Shown: positions 8,440 through 18,032, numbered from the stretch's first letter. The stretch: DNA of 64,000 nt from an uncultured Eubacteriales bacterium (GCA_900539455.1 UQCD01000002.1:182439-246438); one strand, 5' to 3'. Numbers and translations: made by a program. The notes: generated by a model not told the origin, from the letters alone.

Positions 8440-10893
8440 ATGCAGGAAAAATATACAAAAACTGCTAAACAGGCAATAGAATATGCAAAAACAATTTCAA
8501 AAAATTTAGAACATAGCTATGTTGGAAGTGAGCATTTGTTAGTTGGCTTAACAAGTGTTACTGATAGTGTAGCAGCAATTATTTTAAAGAAATATAATGC
8601 TACAGAAGAAAAAATTGTAGAGCTGATAGAACAATATATTGCACCTACAAGAAGTGTAGAGGTGCTTGAGCCAGTAGGCTTTACACCTAAGGCTGAAAAA
8701 TTACTTGAAAATAGTGCAGCTATTGCACAGGAATTTAAAAGCAGACAGATAGGTACGGAGCATATATTGGCAGCAATGCTTAGAGATACTGAAAGTGCTG
8801 CACCAAGACTTCTTTATACATTAGGCATTAATCTGCAAAAAATGTATACAGATTTGCTGTCAGCAATGGGAGAGGATACCAGCAAAGTAAAGGAAAGCTT
8901 TAGCAATGGCAAGCCTATCCCTGCCAAAAGTAAAAATTCTCTTTCAACCTTAAAGCAATATAGCAGAGATTTAATAGAAGCTGCCAAAGATGGAAGAATA
9001 GACCCTGTTATTGGCAGAAATGAAGAAATTGAAAGAGTTTTACAGATATTATCCAGAAGAACAAAGAACAATCCTTGCCTTATTGGAGAGCCGGGAGTAG
9101 GAAAAACTGCTATAGTTGAGGCTTTGGCAATAAGAATATTAAATGGAGAGGTTCCAGATAATATTAAGGATATGAAAATTTATACCTTAGATGTAACAGC
9201 TATGGTAGCTGGCTCAAAGTACAGAGGAGAATTTGAGGAAAGAATAAAGAGAGTATTAAACGAAGTACGGGAAGCTGGAAAAATATTATTATTTATAGAC
9301 GAAATACACACAATAATAGGTGCTGGTGGTGCTGAAGGGGCAATGGATGCAGCTAATATTTTAAAGCCTGCATTAGCAAGAGGAGAAATACAGATAATTG
9401 GTGCAACTACAATTAGCGAATATAAAAAGCATTTTGAAAAGGATGCGGCACTGGAAAGAAGATTCCAGCCAGTTACTGTAGAAGAGCCAACTAAGGAGGA
9501 AACAGTTGAAATCCTTAAGGGACTTAGAACTAGATATGAGGACTTTCATAATGTAATAATTACAGACGAAAGCATTGCTGCAGCAACAGAATTGTCGGCA
9601 AGATATATTAATGATAGATTTTTGCCGGATAAAGCAATAGATTTAGTAGACGAGGCTTGTTCAAGAGTAAGTCTGAAGGCAAATAATAAATCAACAGGTG
9701 TTAAAAATCTGGAAGAAGAAAAAAGAGCGTTAGAGAAGCAACTGGAGATAGCTCTTACAAAGGAAGCCTTTGATACAGCCACAGATATTGAAAAGCAGCT
9801 TAAGACATTAAAAGAGGAAATTGCTAAGGTAAAAAAGAAGTCCTCAAACAATAGGAAAAATAGAAAGCTAAAAGTAACTGAAAATGAAATAGCAGAGGTT
9901 GTTGCCGGCTGGACAAAAATACCTGTAAAGAAGCTGTCAGAGGGCGAAAGTGCCAGATTAGTAAAATTAGAAAAGATTTTACACGAAAGAGTTATAGGTC
10001 AAAATGAGGCAGTCAGCGCAGTAGCTAAGGCTGTAAGACGAGGCAGGGTAGGATTAAAGGACCCTAAAAGACCAACAGGCTCATTTATGTTTTTAGGACC
10101 AACAGGTGTAGGTAAAACAGAATTATCAAAGGCATTAGCAGAGGCAGTTTTTGGTGATGAAAATGCTATAATCCGTGTAGATATGTCGGAATATATGGAA
10201 AAGCATAGTGTTTCAAAACTTATTGGCTCACCTCCGGGATATGTAGGCTTTGACGAGGGTGGTCAGCTAAGTGACAAAGTCAGAAGAAATCCTTATTCAG
10301 TTATTTTGTTTGATGAAATCGAAAAGGCTCACCCTGACATATTTAATATTTTATTACAGGTTTTAGATGACGGAAGAATTACAGATGCACAAGGCAGAAT
10401 GATAGACTTTAAAAATACAATTATTATAATGACATCAAATGCCGGTGCAGAGAGAATAATGTCACCTAAAAAGCTTGGTTTTATGTCAAATGAGGATGAT
10501 AAGGCTGATTACGATAGTATGAAAAAGAATGTTATGGAAGTGGTTAAAACAATGTTTAAGCCAGAATTTATTAACAGAATTGATGATATAATTGTGTTCC
10601 ATGCTTTATCTAAGGAGGATACAGCAAAGATACTTAACATAATGGAAAAGGAAATTGCTGACAGAATAAAGAAGCAGATGGATATTACAATAAAAATGAC
10701 ACCTGCGGCTAAAAATCATATTTTGGAAACCAGCTACGATAAAAAATATGGTGCAAGACCACTTAGAAGGGCATTACAGAATATGGTGGAAAACCAGTTG
10801 GCAGAGGAAATTTTATCTGGCAGAATCAAGCAGTCAGATAATGTTAAAATATCTGTTCATAATAAAAAATTGGTATTTGAAAAAAGCAAATAA
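8440..10893 (+). CDS. clpC: ClpC-type AAA+ unfoldase subunit of Clp protease
   Basis: The 817-residue Hsp100 protein unfolds substrates for ClpP. It has a double Clp-N domain (~1-140), AAA1 with GEPGVGKT (~215), a UVR-like coiled segment (~424-455), AAA2 with GPTGVGKT (~553) and a C-terminal D2-small domain. The ATG at 8440 follows AGGAGG (8426-8431) by 8 nt; a GTG at 8431 lies on that site. The usual ctsR-mcsA-mcsB partners are absent and no CtsR heptad operator was noticed, so regulation may differ from the Bacillus arrangement. Confidence 0.93.
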   Translation: MQEKYTKTAKQAIEYAKTISKNLEHSYVGSEHLLVGLTSVTDSVAAIILKKYNATEEKIVELIEQYIAPTRSVEVLEPVGFTPKAEKLLENSAAIAQEFKSRQIGTEHILAAMLRDTESAAPRLLYTLGINLQKMYTDLLSAMGEDTSKVKESFSNGKPIPAKSKNSLSTLKQYSRDLIEAAKDGRIDPVIGRNEEIERVLQILSRRTKNNPCLIGEPGVGKTAIVEALAIRILNGEVPDNIKDMKIYTLDVTAMVAGSKYRGEFEERIKRVLNEVREAGKILLFIDEIHTIIGAGGAEGAMDAANILKPALARGEIQIIGATTISEYKKHFEKDAALERRFQPVTVEEPTKEETVEILKGLRTRYEDFHNVIITDESIAAATELSARYINDRFLPDKAIDLVDEACSRVSLKANNKSTGVKNLEEEKRALEKQLEIALTKEAFDTATDIEKQLKTLKEEIAKVKKKSSNNRKNRKLKVTENEIAEVVAGWTKIPVKKLSEGESARLVKLEKILHERVIGQNEAVSAVAKAVRRGRVGLKDPKRPTGSFMFLGPTGVGKTELSKALAEAVFGDENAIIRVDMSEYMEKHSVSKLIGSPPGYVGFDEGGQLSDKVRRNPYSVILFDEIEKAHPDIFNILLQVLDDGRITDAQGRMIDFKNTIIIMTSNAGAERIMSPKKLGFMSNEDDKADYDSMKKNVMEVVKTMFKPEFINRIDDIIVFHALSKEDTAKILNIMEKEIADRIKKQMDITIKMTPAAKNHILETSYDKKYGARPLRRALQNMVENQLAEEILSGRIKQSDNVKISVHNKKLVFEKSK

Positions 10894-10991
10894 AGGTAGA
10901 AAAATAAGGCAATTTGATGTATAATTTTCATATCATTTAAATAGGTGAATTATTCTATCGTGATAAATGAATAGAAATACAGGAGGCAGAA

Positions 10992-11402
10992 ATGGCAGTA
11001 GTAGAAGAAATTATCCGAGTAGAAAATGATGGTTCAATTAGTTTTGGAAATCATTTATTAGATGTTAAAACAAAGGTTTCAGATTTTGAATTTGACGGAG
11101 ATTTATATAAGGTCAAAACCTACAATGAAATCACAAAGCTAGAGAAGAATGGTTCGTTTGTTTATGAATCAGTTCCAGGTACTAGCGTACATAATTTAAA
11201 GGTTTCTGAAAATAGTATGGAATTTGTTGCTGAGGCAGGTGAGGACGCACAGATTACAGTGGAGCTTGAAAGCGATACAGAATACACATTATTTATTGAT
11301 GGTGTAAATGCCGGTACAACAAAGAGTAATCTTGGTGGAAAGGTTTCACTTAGTATTGTAGCTGGCAATGGTCAGACCAGTGTTAAGGTTGTAAAGGCAT
11401 AA
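10992..11402 (+). CDS. Conserved small protein of unknown function
   Basis: The product has 136 residues and no signal peptide or membrane helix. It begins AVVEEIIRVENDGSISFGN and contains SDFEFDGDLYKVKTYNEITK; the C-terminal half (~70-136) looks like a small all-beta domain rich in Val, Thr and Gly. From memory, homologues in Lachnospiraceae are sometimes labelled endosialidase, but nothing here supports a glycosidase: it is far too short and has no catalytic pattern. The ribosome binding site is AGGAGG. It lies between clpC and radA and may be co-transcribed with radA (17 bp gap). Confidence 0.75.
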   Translation: MAVVEEIIRVENDGSISFGNHLLDVKTKVSDFEFDGDLYKVKTYNEITKLEKNGSFVYESVPGTSVHNLKVSENSMEFVAEAGEDAQITVELESDTEYTLFIDGVNAGTTKSNLGGKVSLSIVAGNGQTSVKVVKA

Positions 11403-11419
11403 TACCTTTGGAGGCATAA

Positions 11420-12778
11420 GTGGCAAAATCGACAATGGTTTACTTTTGCAAGGAATGTGGCTATGAAACTTCAAAGTGGCTGGGGCAATGCCCGGGCTGT
11501 GGTCAGTGGAATAGTATGGTAGAAGAACCAGCCAGAAAAAAGGTTGTTGCAAAGGTTTCAAATGTTAAAGAAGGACAATCAAAGGTATCACCTATTACAG
11601 ATATATCTCTTGAGGCTGAGGAAAAGCTGTCCACAGGATTAGGAGAGCTTGACAGAGTTTTAGGTGGAGGAATTGTAAAAGGCTCACTTATTTTAGTAGG
11701 TGGTGACCCGGGTATAGGAAAGTCTACACTTTTGCTACAGGTATGTAAGAATATATCTGAAAGAGATAATAAAGTATTATACATATCTGGTGAGGAATCA
11801 CTTAAACAGATAAAGATACGAGCTAACCGTATGGGAGAGTTTAGCAGCAATTTATTATTGTTGTGTGAAACATCCTTAGATAATATAGAGGTGACTATTA
11901 AAAGAGAAAACCCAAAGGTAGTTGTCATTGACTCAATACAGACTATGTACAAGGAGGATGTGGCAGCAGCCCCGGGAAGCGTTAGTCAGGTCAGAGAGTC
12001 TACAAATATTCTCATGCAGATAGCAAAGAACTTTGGTATTTCTATATTTGTTGTAGGTCATGTGACAAAGGAAGGTGTTGTGGCAGGACCTAGAGTTTTG
12101 GAGCATATGGTAGATACAGTATTGTATTTTGAAGGCGATAGGCACGCAGCATATAGAATACTTAGAGGTGTAAAAAATAGATTTGGCTCTACAAACGAAA
12201 TAGGTGTGTTTGAAATGACAAAGGACGGACTTGCAGAGGTACAAAATCCTTCAGAGTTTATGCTGAGTGGCAGACCGGAAGAGTCCTCTGGCTCAGTAGT
12301 TGCCTGCTCCATTGAAGGCACAAGACCTATGCTGGTAGAAATACAGGCACTTGTTTGTAAAACCAATTTTGGTATGCCGAGGCGTACTGCCGCAGGCACA
12401 GATTTTAACAGGGTAAATTTACTTATGGCAGTTCTTGAAAAAAGATTAGGCTATAATCTTTCACAATGTGATGCCTATGTAAATATAGCAGGAGGAATAA
12501 AAATCAATGAACCGGCTCTTGACTTAGCAATAGTTATGGCTATTATGTCCAGCTACAAGGATAGAGCAATCAGCAATAATACAATATGCTTTGGCGAGGT
12601 TGGTTTATCAGGTGAGGTAAGGGCTGTAAATATGGCTGAGCAGAGAGTATTAGAGGCGAAAAAGCTGGGGTTTGAAGTATGTATTCTGCCAAAGGTTTCA
12701 CTTGAAAGCATTGGAAGGATTGATGGCATAAAGCTTATAGGCGTATCCAATGTAAAAGAAGCAGTTTTACAAATATAA
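11420..12778 (+). CDS. radA: DNA repair protein RadA
   Basis: RadA is a RecA-like ATPase that promotes branch migration during recombinational repair. The 452-residue product has a four-Cys zinc finger (CKECGYETSKWLGQCPGC), Walker A GGDPGIGKST (~95), the RadA-specific KNRFGSTNEIG motif and a C-terminal Lon-protease-like domain. The start is GTG, supported by GGAGG five bases upstream. The length and domain order are normal. Confidence 0.95.
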   Translation: MAKSTMVYFCKECGYETSKWLGQCPGCGQWNSMVEEPARKKVVAKVSNVKEGQSKVSPITDISLEAEEKLSTGLGELDRVLGGGIVKGSLILVGGDPGIGKSTLLLQVCKNISERDNKVLYISGEESLKQIKIRANRMGEFSSNLLLLCETSLDNIEVTIKRENPKVVVIDSIQTMYKEDVAAAPGSVSQVRESTNILMQIAKNFGISIFVVGHVTKEGVVAGPRVLEHMVDTVLYFEGDRHAAYRILRGVKNRFGSTNEIGVFEMTKDGLAEVQNPSEFMLSGRPEESSGSVVACSIEGTRPMLVEIQALVCKTNFGMPRRTAAGTDFNRVNLLMAVLEKRLGYNLSQCDAYVNIAGGIKINEPALDLAIVMAIMSSYKDRAISNNTICFGEVGLSGEVRAVNMAEQRVLEAKKLGFEVCILPKVSLESIGRIDGIKLIGVSNVKEAVLQI

Positions 12779-12802
12779 AATTTATATTCAGGAGGAAAAG
12801 AT

Positions 12803-13474
12803 ATGAGTACACAATTAGCAAATGAGGTAATGCAGATAGTTGAGGATTTAGACGCATCTCAGTTAAAATTGGAGAAAAATGCTTTTGATGTAATCAATTC
12901 ATCAGATACTTCCCTTAATCTTGTAAAGGATGGTATCAATGAAATTGATGTTCTCATTAAGAAAATTGATGACTTAAATCAGTCAGTTAAGGTATCACAG
13001 CAATCTATTGAACAAATGAAGGAAGTTTCAAATGTTATTGCAGACTTTGCAAAGGTTATTTCAGGTATTGCAAACAAGACAAATATTCTTTCACTTAATG
13101 CTTCTATTGAGGCAGCAAGAGCTGGCGAGCATGGAAGAGGCTTCGCAGTAGTTGCTAAAGAGGTACAGACTCTTGCAAGTCAGACAAAGACTTCATCAGC
13201 AGAAATCGCGACAAAAATCAGCGAGGTACAGGATTATGTAAATGGTATGGTTCAGTCTATGAGCGAGATTTACACCAATGCTGAGGAGCAAAACAAAATG
13301 GCATCTACAGTTGGAGATTTATTAAATAAAATCTTAGATGCTGCAAATGTTGCAAATGATGTTTCAAGAAACATGGAAAATGAAATAGCATACCAAAGAG
13401 ATATTACAGATCAGGCTAGAAATACTCTTAACAGATATAGTGAAAAGGAAGAAGCAAAGGATAACATATGTTAG
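12803..13474 (+). CDS. Soluble methyl-accepting chemotaxis-like signalling protein
   Basis: The 223-residue protein is almost entirely helical and has no membrane segment or sensory domain. The MCP hairpin tip is clear: ISGIANKTNILSLNASIEAA followed by RAGEHGRGFAVVAKEVQTLA (~85-125). This is the part that contacts CheA and CheW. Short cytoplasmic proteins of this kind either read signals through partner proteins or modulate arrays. No other chemotaxis gene is nearby. It starts 24 bp after radA behind AGGAGG. Confidence 0.85.
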   Translation: MSTQLANEVMQIVEDLDASQLKLEKNAFDVINSSDTSLNLVKDGINEIDVLIKKIDDLNQSVKVSQQSIEQMKEVSNVIADFAKVISGIANKTNILSLNASIEAARAGEHGRGFAVVAKEVQTLASQTKTSSAEIATKISEVQDYVNGMVQSMSEIYTNAEEQNKMASTVGDLLNKILDAANVANDVSRNMENEIAYQRDITDQARNTLNRYSEKEEAKDNIC

Positions 13475-13542
13475 GTTTAAGCAGAATGAAAATTCTACTT
13501 TAAGGTTAAAAACATTCTAAGCTTCTATTTGAAGAATAAAGG

Positions 13543-13586
13543 TTGCACTCCTAAATGTAAAGGTAATGACATTAGGGGTGCAATTT
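13543..13586 (+). terminator. Rho-independent terminator-like hairpin after the MCP gene
   Basis: TTGCACTCCTAAATG pairs with CATTAGGGGTGCAA with one bulged A and one G-U pair. Only a short TTT follows, so termination may be partial. Confidence 0.55.
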
Positions 13587-13636
13587 AATGTGATTGTGGT
13601 TAAATAAAATTATGCTACCTAAACGAAAGGATATAT

Positions 13637-13813
13637 ATGAGCACAAATTGTGATAACTGTAGAAATTACAGATATGATGAGGATTATGAAAGTTATGTGT
13701 GTGATGTTAATTTAGATGAAGACGATATGATGAGATTTATTACAGGTACAAACGATAATTGTACATATTTTCAATTAGATGATGAGTATGCAGTTGTAAG
13801 AAAGCAGATGTAA
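13637..13813 (+). CDS. Four-cysteine microprotein (DUF6472-like)
   Basis: This 58-residue reading frame starts at an ATG preceded by GAAAGG. The product is very acidic, with Cys at 5, 8, 22 and 42 (CDNC, YVCDVNL, NCTYF), a spacing that fits a small zinc site, and ends DDEYAVVRKQM. From memory it resembles a short conserved Lachnospiraceae family catalogued as DUF6472; no function is known to me. It follows a terminator-like hairpin and precedes the broken transferase gene by 31 bp. Confidence 0.7.
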   Translation: MSTNCDNCRNYRYDEDYESYVCDVNLDEDDMMRFITGTNDNCTYFQLDDEYAVVRKQM

Positions 13814-13844
13814 ATATATAATTATTAAAAAAGGAGAAACAAAG

Positions 13845-14626
13845 GTGGGTATTAAGGAAAAACTATTTTTTACAGTAAGAAAAATCGGCAGATTGTTTTA
13901 TCGTGGGCATATATGGCTTATTAGCGATAGAAAAAGCTGTGCAGGTGATAATGGAGAAGCAATGTTTTTGTACCTCAAGGACAAAAAGGTTAAGACAGTT
14001 TTTGCCATATCAAAGAAAGCAAAGGATTATGAAAGACTGAAAAAAATAGGATGGGTTGTAGCTTATGATTCAAAGCTATACAAGCTGCTTTTATGTATAG
14101 CAGATGTTCATATAAGCTCTCAGCTTATTCATATGGAAAGTCATGAGGAAACACCACAGGTGTTTTTACAGCATGGAATTTCAAATTCCAATATAAGCAA
14201 AATGTTAAATCCAGCTTCACATAAAAATTTTTATGTTATTACCACAACTAAAAAGGAGTATGAAGAATTTTGCAGCAGTGATTATTTAATTGATAATAGT
14301 CACATATGGCTGACGGGACTTCCCAGAATGGATTATTACTATAATGAAAATAAAGGTAATATAGTAATTTCCTTTACATGGAGAAAAGAATTGCAAGGGT
14401 TAAGTGATGAGAAATTAAAAAATACAGATTATTACAAAAGACGGTTATGGTCAGGTAGTGTATACATATGATAAGTTAAAGGAAGCTATAATTAATAGTA
14501 TTAATAATAATTGTCAAATTGAGGAAAAATATTTAAAAAGAGTTGAGGATAATTTTGTATTTTTTGACGGAAATAATTCTAGGCGTGTTTGAGAAAATTA
14601 TAAGAATAAAAAATATTAAAAATTGA
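13845..14626 (+). pseudogene. CDP-glycerol glycerophosphotransferase-like pseudogene, internally deleted
   Basis: The 5' part encodes ~200 residues resembling the N-terminal and middle regions of teichoic-acid glycerophosphotransferases (SSQLIHMESHEETPQVFLQ, ISFTWRKELQ). Around 14440 the frame is lost, and the next frame continues DGYGQVVYTYDKLKEAIINS through 14592, which is the normal C-terminus. The intervening ~150 residues are missing. A second lesion follows: SRRV ends in TGA at 14590-14592, whereas the adjacent frame reads EKIIRIKNIKN to a stop at 14624-14626. A deletion plus a frameshift makes a functional product very unlikely. Confidence 0.8.
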
Positions 14627-14636
14627 ATACATATTC

Positions 14637-14665
14637 TTGACAAATTTATAGTAGATTGCTAATAT
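14637..14665 (+). promoter_or_regulatory. Consensus promoter upstream of glnA
   Basis: TTGACA (14637-14642) and TAATAT (14660-14665) are spaced by 17 bp, one of the best sigma-A matches in the window. The predicted start (~14672) lies only ~10 nt before a strong intrinsic terminator, so most transcripts would be ~45 nt unless termination is prevented. Confidence 0.7.
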
Positions 14666-14680
14666 TATGTTAATGCAAAG

Positions 14681-14718
14681 AGGCGTTATTATATGTGTAT
14701 ATAGTAGCGCCCTTTTTT
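14681..14718 (+). terminator. Intrinsic terminator or attenuator in the glnA leader
   Basis: GGCGTTATTATAT pairs with ATATAGTAGCGCC, using G-U pairs at two positions, and is followed by TTTTTT (14713-14718). Its place between a consensus promoter and glnA suggests attenuation. No second strong promoter was found between it and glnA. Confidence 0.7.
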
Positions 14719-14842
14719 CATTTAAGTAAGGCTTATTTTTTATAAATATGGTTTTTACTTGTGTGTAACGATGACAAATATAGCAATAATAAAAGAAGAT
14801 TATTGAAAAATGTGAGGGCCTTTATTGGCACAAGGAGGAACA

Positions 14843-16171
14843 ATGAAGTATACAAAAAAAGATGTTATCAACTTGGTTGAGGAAGAGGATGTTGAATTTA
14901 TCAGGCTTCAGTTTACAGATATGTTTGGCACTATGAAAAATGTAGCTATTACTGCAAGTCAGTTAGAAAAAGCATTAGACAATAAGTGTATGTTTGACGG
15001 TGCCTCTATAGACGGCTTTGTGAGAGTTGAGGAGTCAGATATGTATTTACATCCTGATTTAGATACACTTGAAATATTTCCATGGCGACCACAGCAGGGC
15101 AAGGTTGCAAGACTTATTTGTGATGTATATACAAATGCAACTGATCCATTTGAGGGTGACCCTAGATATGTTCTTAAAAAGGTGCTTAATGAAGCAAAGG
15201 AAATGGGCTATACCTTTGATGTAGGTACAGAGTGTGAGTTCTTCCTGTTTCATACAGATGACAATGGAAATCCGACAACTATTACTCACGAAAAGGCAGG
15301 CTATTTTGATTTAGGTCCGGTTGACTTAGGAGAAAATGCCAGAAGGGATATGGTTTTAAATCTTGAGTCTATGGGATTTGAGATTGAAGCCTCTCACCAT
15401 GAGGCAGCACCTGCACAGCACGAAATTGATTTTAAATACACAGATGCACTAAGAACAGCAGACAATTTTATGACCTTTAAGTTTACTGTTAAATCTATTG
15501 CAAAAAGACATGGACTTCATGCAACCTTTATGCCAAAGCCAAAGACAGGTATAAATGGCTCGGGTATGCACACAAATATGTCATTATCTAAGGACGGAAA
15601 AAATATATTTGAGGACGAAAACGGAAAGTATGGTCTTAGCGAGGAGGCATATCATTTCATTGCCGGTATAATGAAGCATATTAAAGGAATGTCAGTAATA
15701 ACCAATCCACTGGTTAATTCCTATAAGCGTCTGGTGCCGGGTTTTGAAGCACCTGTTCATATTGCATGGTCAAAGAAGAACAGAACTCCACTTATAAGAA
15801 TTCCTGCTGAAAGAGGTGACGGTACAAGAATAGAGCTTAGAAATCCTGACCCTTCATGTAATCCATATTTAGTGTTAGCTGTATGTCTGGCAGCAGGACT
15901 TGACGGAATTAAGCATAAATTAGAATGTCCTAAAGGTATTGATAAGAATATTTTTGAAATGACAGAGAAGGAAATAAAGGAAAGAAACATTGAAAGACTT
16001 CCTGCGTCTTTAGAAGAGGCTATTAATGAGTTTGAAAAGGATAGCTTTATTAAAGGAGTTTTAGGAGAGCATATAAGTAACAAATATGTTGAGGCTAAAA
16101 AGAAGGAATGGGAGGAGTATGTTGCAGAGGTTTCTGCGTGGGAAATAGACCAGTATTTATATAAATTCTAA
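14843..16171 (+). CDS. glnA: Glutamine synthetase type I
   Basis: GlnA makes glutamine from glutamate, ammonia and ATP as a cytosolic dodecamer. The 442-residue protein has the FDGASIDGFVRVEESDM and GINGSGMHTNMSLSKDGKN motifs and ends WEIDQYLYKF. The length fits the short GSI-alpha subtype, which lacks the adenylylation segment. The ATG at 14843 follows AAGGAGG (14832-14838); a TTG at 14825 is in frame but upstream of that site. An ANTAR regulator starts 14 bp downstream, and the leader has a promoter-terminator pair, so attenuation control is likely. Confidence 0.95.
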   Translation: MKYTKKDVINLVEEEDVEFIRLQFTDMFGTMKNVAITASQLEKALDNKCMFDGASIDGFVRVEESDMYLHPDLDTLEIFPWRPQQGKVARLICDVYTNATDPFEGDPRYVLKKVLNEAKEMGYTFDVGTECEFFLFHTDDNGNPTTITHEKAGYFDLGPVDLGENARRDMVLNLESMGFEIEASHHEAAPAQHEIDFKYTDALRTADNFMTFKFTVKSIAKRHGLHATFMPKPKTGINGSGMHTNMSLSKDGKNIFEDENGKYGLSEEAYHFIAGIMKHIKGMSVITNPLVNSYKRLVPGFEAPVHIAWSKKNRTPLIRIPAERGDGTRIELRNPDPSCNPYLVLAVCLAAGLDGIKHKLECPKGIDKNIFEMTEKEIKERNIERLPASLEEAINEFEKDSFIKGVLGEHISNKYVEAKKKEWEEYVAEVSAWEIDQYLYKF

Positions 16172-16185
16172 GCTAGGAGAAAAAT

Positions 16186-16734
16186 ATGACCAATATAGTA
16201 GTAGCATTCCCCAAGATTGATGATGCTACTAACATAAAAAACCTCTTAGTTAGAAATGGTTATCAGGTAACTGCAGTATGCACCAGTGGAGCAAAGGTGC
16301 TTAGTGCCATTAGTGAATATAATGACGGAATAGTTATTTGTGGATATAAGCTTACAGATATGATGTATTGTGATGTATATGAAAGTATGCCTGAGCAGTT
16401 TCATATGATACTTTTAGCATCGCAGGCAAGGATTTCTGAGGCAGAAGGCTCTGGAGTAGTTTCAGTGGTAATGCCACTTAAGGTAAACGATTTGAGAAAT
16501 ACAATCGATATGATATGCGAAGGCATTGAAAGACGACGAAGAAAGCGAAAATTAATACCTAAAAAAAGAAACGAAGAGGAGCAAAAGACCATAGATACAG
16601 CGAAGAAAATTCTAATGGAAAAGAATAATCTTACTGAATACGAGGCTCATCGTTATATTCAAAAAACAAGTATGGATAGTGCTACCAATATGGTAGAAAC
16701 TGCAGAGATGATTATTAGAATTATGATGAATTAG
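16186..16734 (+). CDS. ANTAR-domain response-regulator-like antiterminator
   Basis: The 182-residue protein has an N-terminal receiver-like domain (~1-110) and a C-terminal ANTAR domain (~125-180; AKKILMEKNNLTEYEAHRYI, then MVETAEMIIRI). ANTAR proteins bind paired RNA hairpins and prevent termination in nitrogen-metabolism leaders. The usual phospho-acceptor Asp after beta-3 is not apparent (IVICGYKLTD), so the receiver may be degenerate or read another signal. The adjoining glnA leader is the obvious target. The linker RRRRKRKLIPKKRNEEE is strongly basic. Confidence 0.88.
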   Translation: MTNIVVAFPKIDDATNIKNLLVRNGYQVTAVCTSGAKVLSAISEYNDGIVICGYKLTDMMYCDVYESMPEQFHMILLASQARISEAEGSGVVSVVMPLKVNDLRNTIDMICEGIERRRRKRKLIPKKRNEEEQKTIDTAKKILMEKNNLTEYEAHRYIQKTSMDSATNMVETAEMIIRIMMN

Positions 16735-16817
16735 TGTTAGTAGCGTTACAAAAATTGAAATTGAAAAGACATTTGATATGATAGGTAGATGTGACTAACC
16801 AAAGGAAAGGAATTAAA

Positions 16818-18032
16818 ATGTTTAAGATTAATGATAATTATACAAAGCTGCCAGGAAGTTATTTATTTTCAACAATAGGAAAAAAGGTAAAGGCGTTTAC
16901 ACAGGCTAACCCGGAAGCAAATATTATTAGACTTGGTATAGGTGATGTTACCTTGCCTTTAGCACCAAAGGTAATAGAGGCACTTCATGGTGCAGTAGAT
17001 GAAATGGGTAATAAAGAAACCTTTAAAGGTTATGCACCCGACTTAGGCTATGAATTTCTTCGTCAGGCTATTGCTGATAATGATTATAGAGCAAGAGGTG
17101 TAGATATTGCTCTTGATGAAATTTTTATTAGTGATGGTGCAAAAAGTGACTCTGGTAATATAGGAGATATTTTTGCTATTGACAATAAAATTGCTGTATG
17201 TGACCCTGTATATCCAGTATATGTTGATACAAATGCTATGGCAGGAAGAACAGGTACATATGATCCTAGCACAGAAAAATGGTCAAATGTTATTTATATG
17301 CCATGTACAAAGGAGAGCAATTTTGCACCAGAGCTTCCAAAGGAAACACCGGATATTATTTATTTATGCTTCCCAAACAATCCAACAGGTTCAACTATTA
17401 CAAAGGCTGAGCTTCAAACTTGGGTAGATTATGCTAATAAGGTAGGTGCAGTTATTATTTATGATGCAGCCTATGAAGCATATATCTCAGAAGAAGATGT
17501 ACCTCATACAATTTATGAGTGTGACGGTGCAAAGACTTGTGCTATTGAAATTAGAAGCTTTTCAAAAAATGCAGGCTTTACTGGAACAAGACTTGGCTTT
17601 ACTGTTATTCCAAAGGAATTAGTAAGTGACGGTGTAATGCTTAACAGCTTATGGGCAAGAAGACACGGAACAAAATTTAATGGTGCGCCTTATATTATTC
17701 AGAAGGCAGGTGAAGCCATTTATACAGAGGAAGGCAAGAAGCAGACAAAGGAACAGATTGCTTATTATATGAATAATGCAAAGGTAATAAGAGAAGGACT
17801 TGCTTCGGCTGGATATTCTGTATCAGGTGGTGTCAATGCACCTTATATCTGGCTTGAAACACCAAATCATATGACCTCTTGGGAATTCTTTGATTATCTT
17901 TTAAATGAAGCAAATGTTGTAGGTACTCCTGGCTCTGGCTTTGGACCAAGCGGAGAGGGATACTTTAGACTTACAGCGTTTGGAACATATGAAAAGACTT
18001 TGGAGGCTATTGAGAGGATTAAGAGGCTTTAA
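16818..18032 (+). CDS. dapL: LL-diaminopimelate aminotransferase
   Basis: DapL converts tetrahydrodipicolinate directly to LL-DAP, a shortcut in lysine and peptidoglycan precursor synthesis. The 404-residue fold-type I PLP enzyme begins MFKINDNYTKLPGSYLFSTI, a DapL signature, and has the Schiff-base lysine in RSFSKNAGFTGTRLGF. The ATG at 16818 is supported by GGAAAGGA at 16804-16811; a GTG at 16791 is in frame but has no site. Its presence implies a DAP-type cell wall. Confidence 0.94.
   Translation: MFKINDNYTKLPGSYLFSTIGKKVKAFTQANPEANIIRLGIGDVTLPLAPKVIEALHGAVDEMGNKETFKGYAPDLGYEFLRQAIADNDYRARGVDIALDEIFISDGAKSDSGNIGDIFAIDNKIAVCDPVYPVYVDTNAMAGRTGTYDPSTEKWSNVIYMPCTKESNFAPELPKETPDIIYLCFPNNPTGSTITKAELQTWVDYANKVGAVIIYDAAYEAYISEEDVPHTIYECDGAKTCAIEIRSFSKNAGFTGTRLGFTVIPKELVSDGVMLNSLWARRHGTKFNGAPYIIQKAGEAIYTEEGKKQTKEQIAYYMNNAKVIREGLASAGYSVSGGVNAPYIWLETPNHMTSWEFFDYLLNEANVVGTPGSGFGPSGEGYFRLTAFGTYEKTLEAIERIKRL

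Noticed and set aside
10992..11402. Endosialidase function for the 136-residue protein
   Set aside because: The label is remembered from database annotations of similar proteins; length and motifs do not support a glycosidase.
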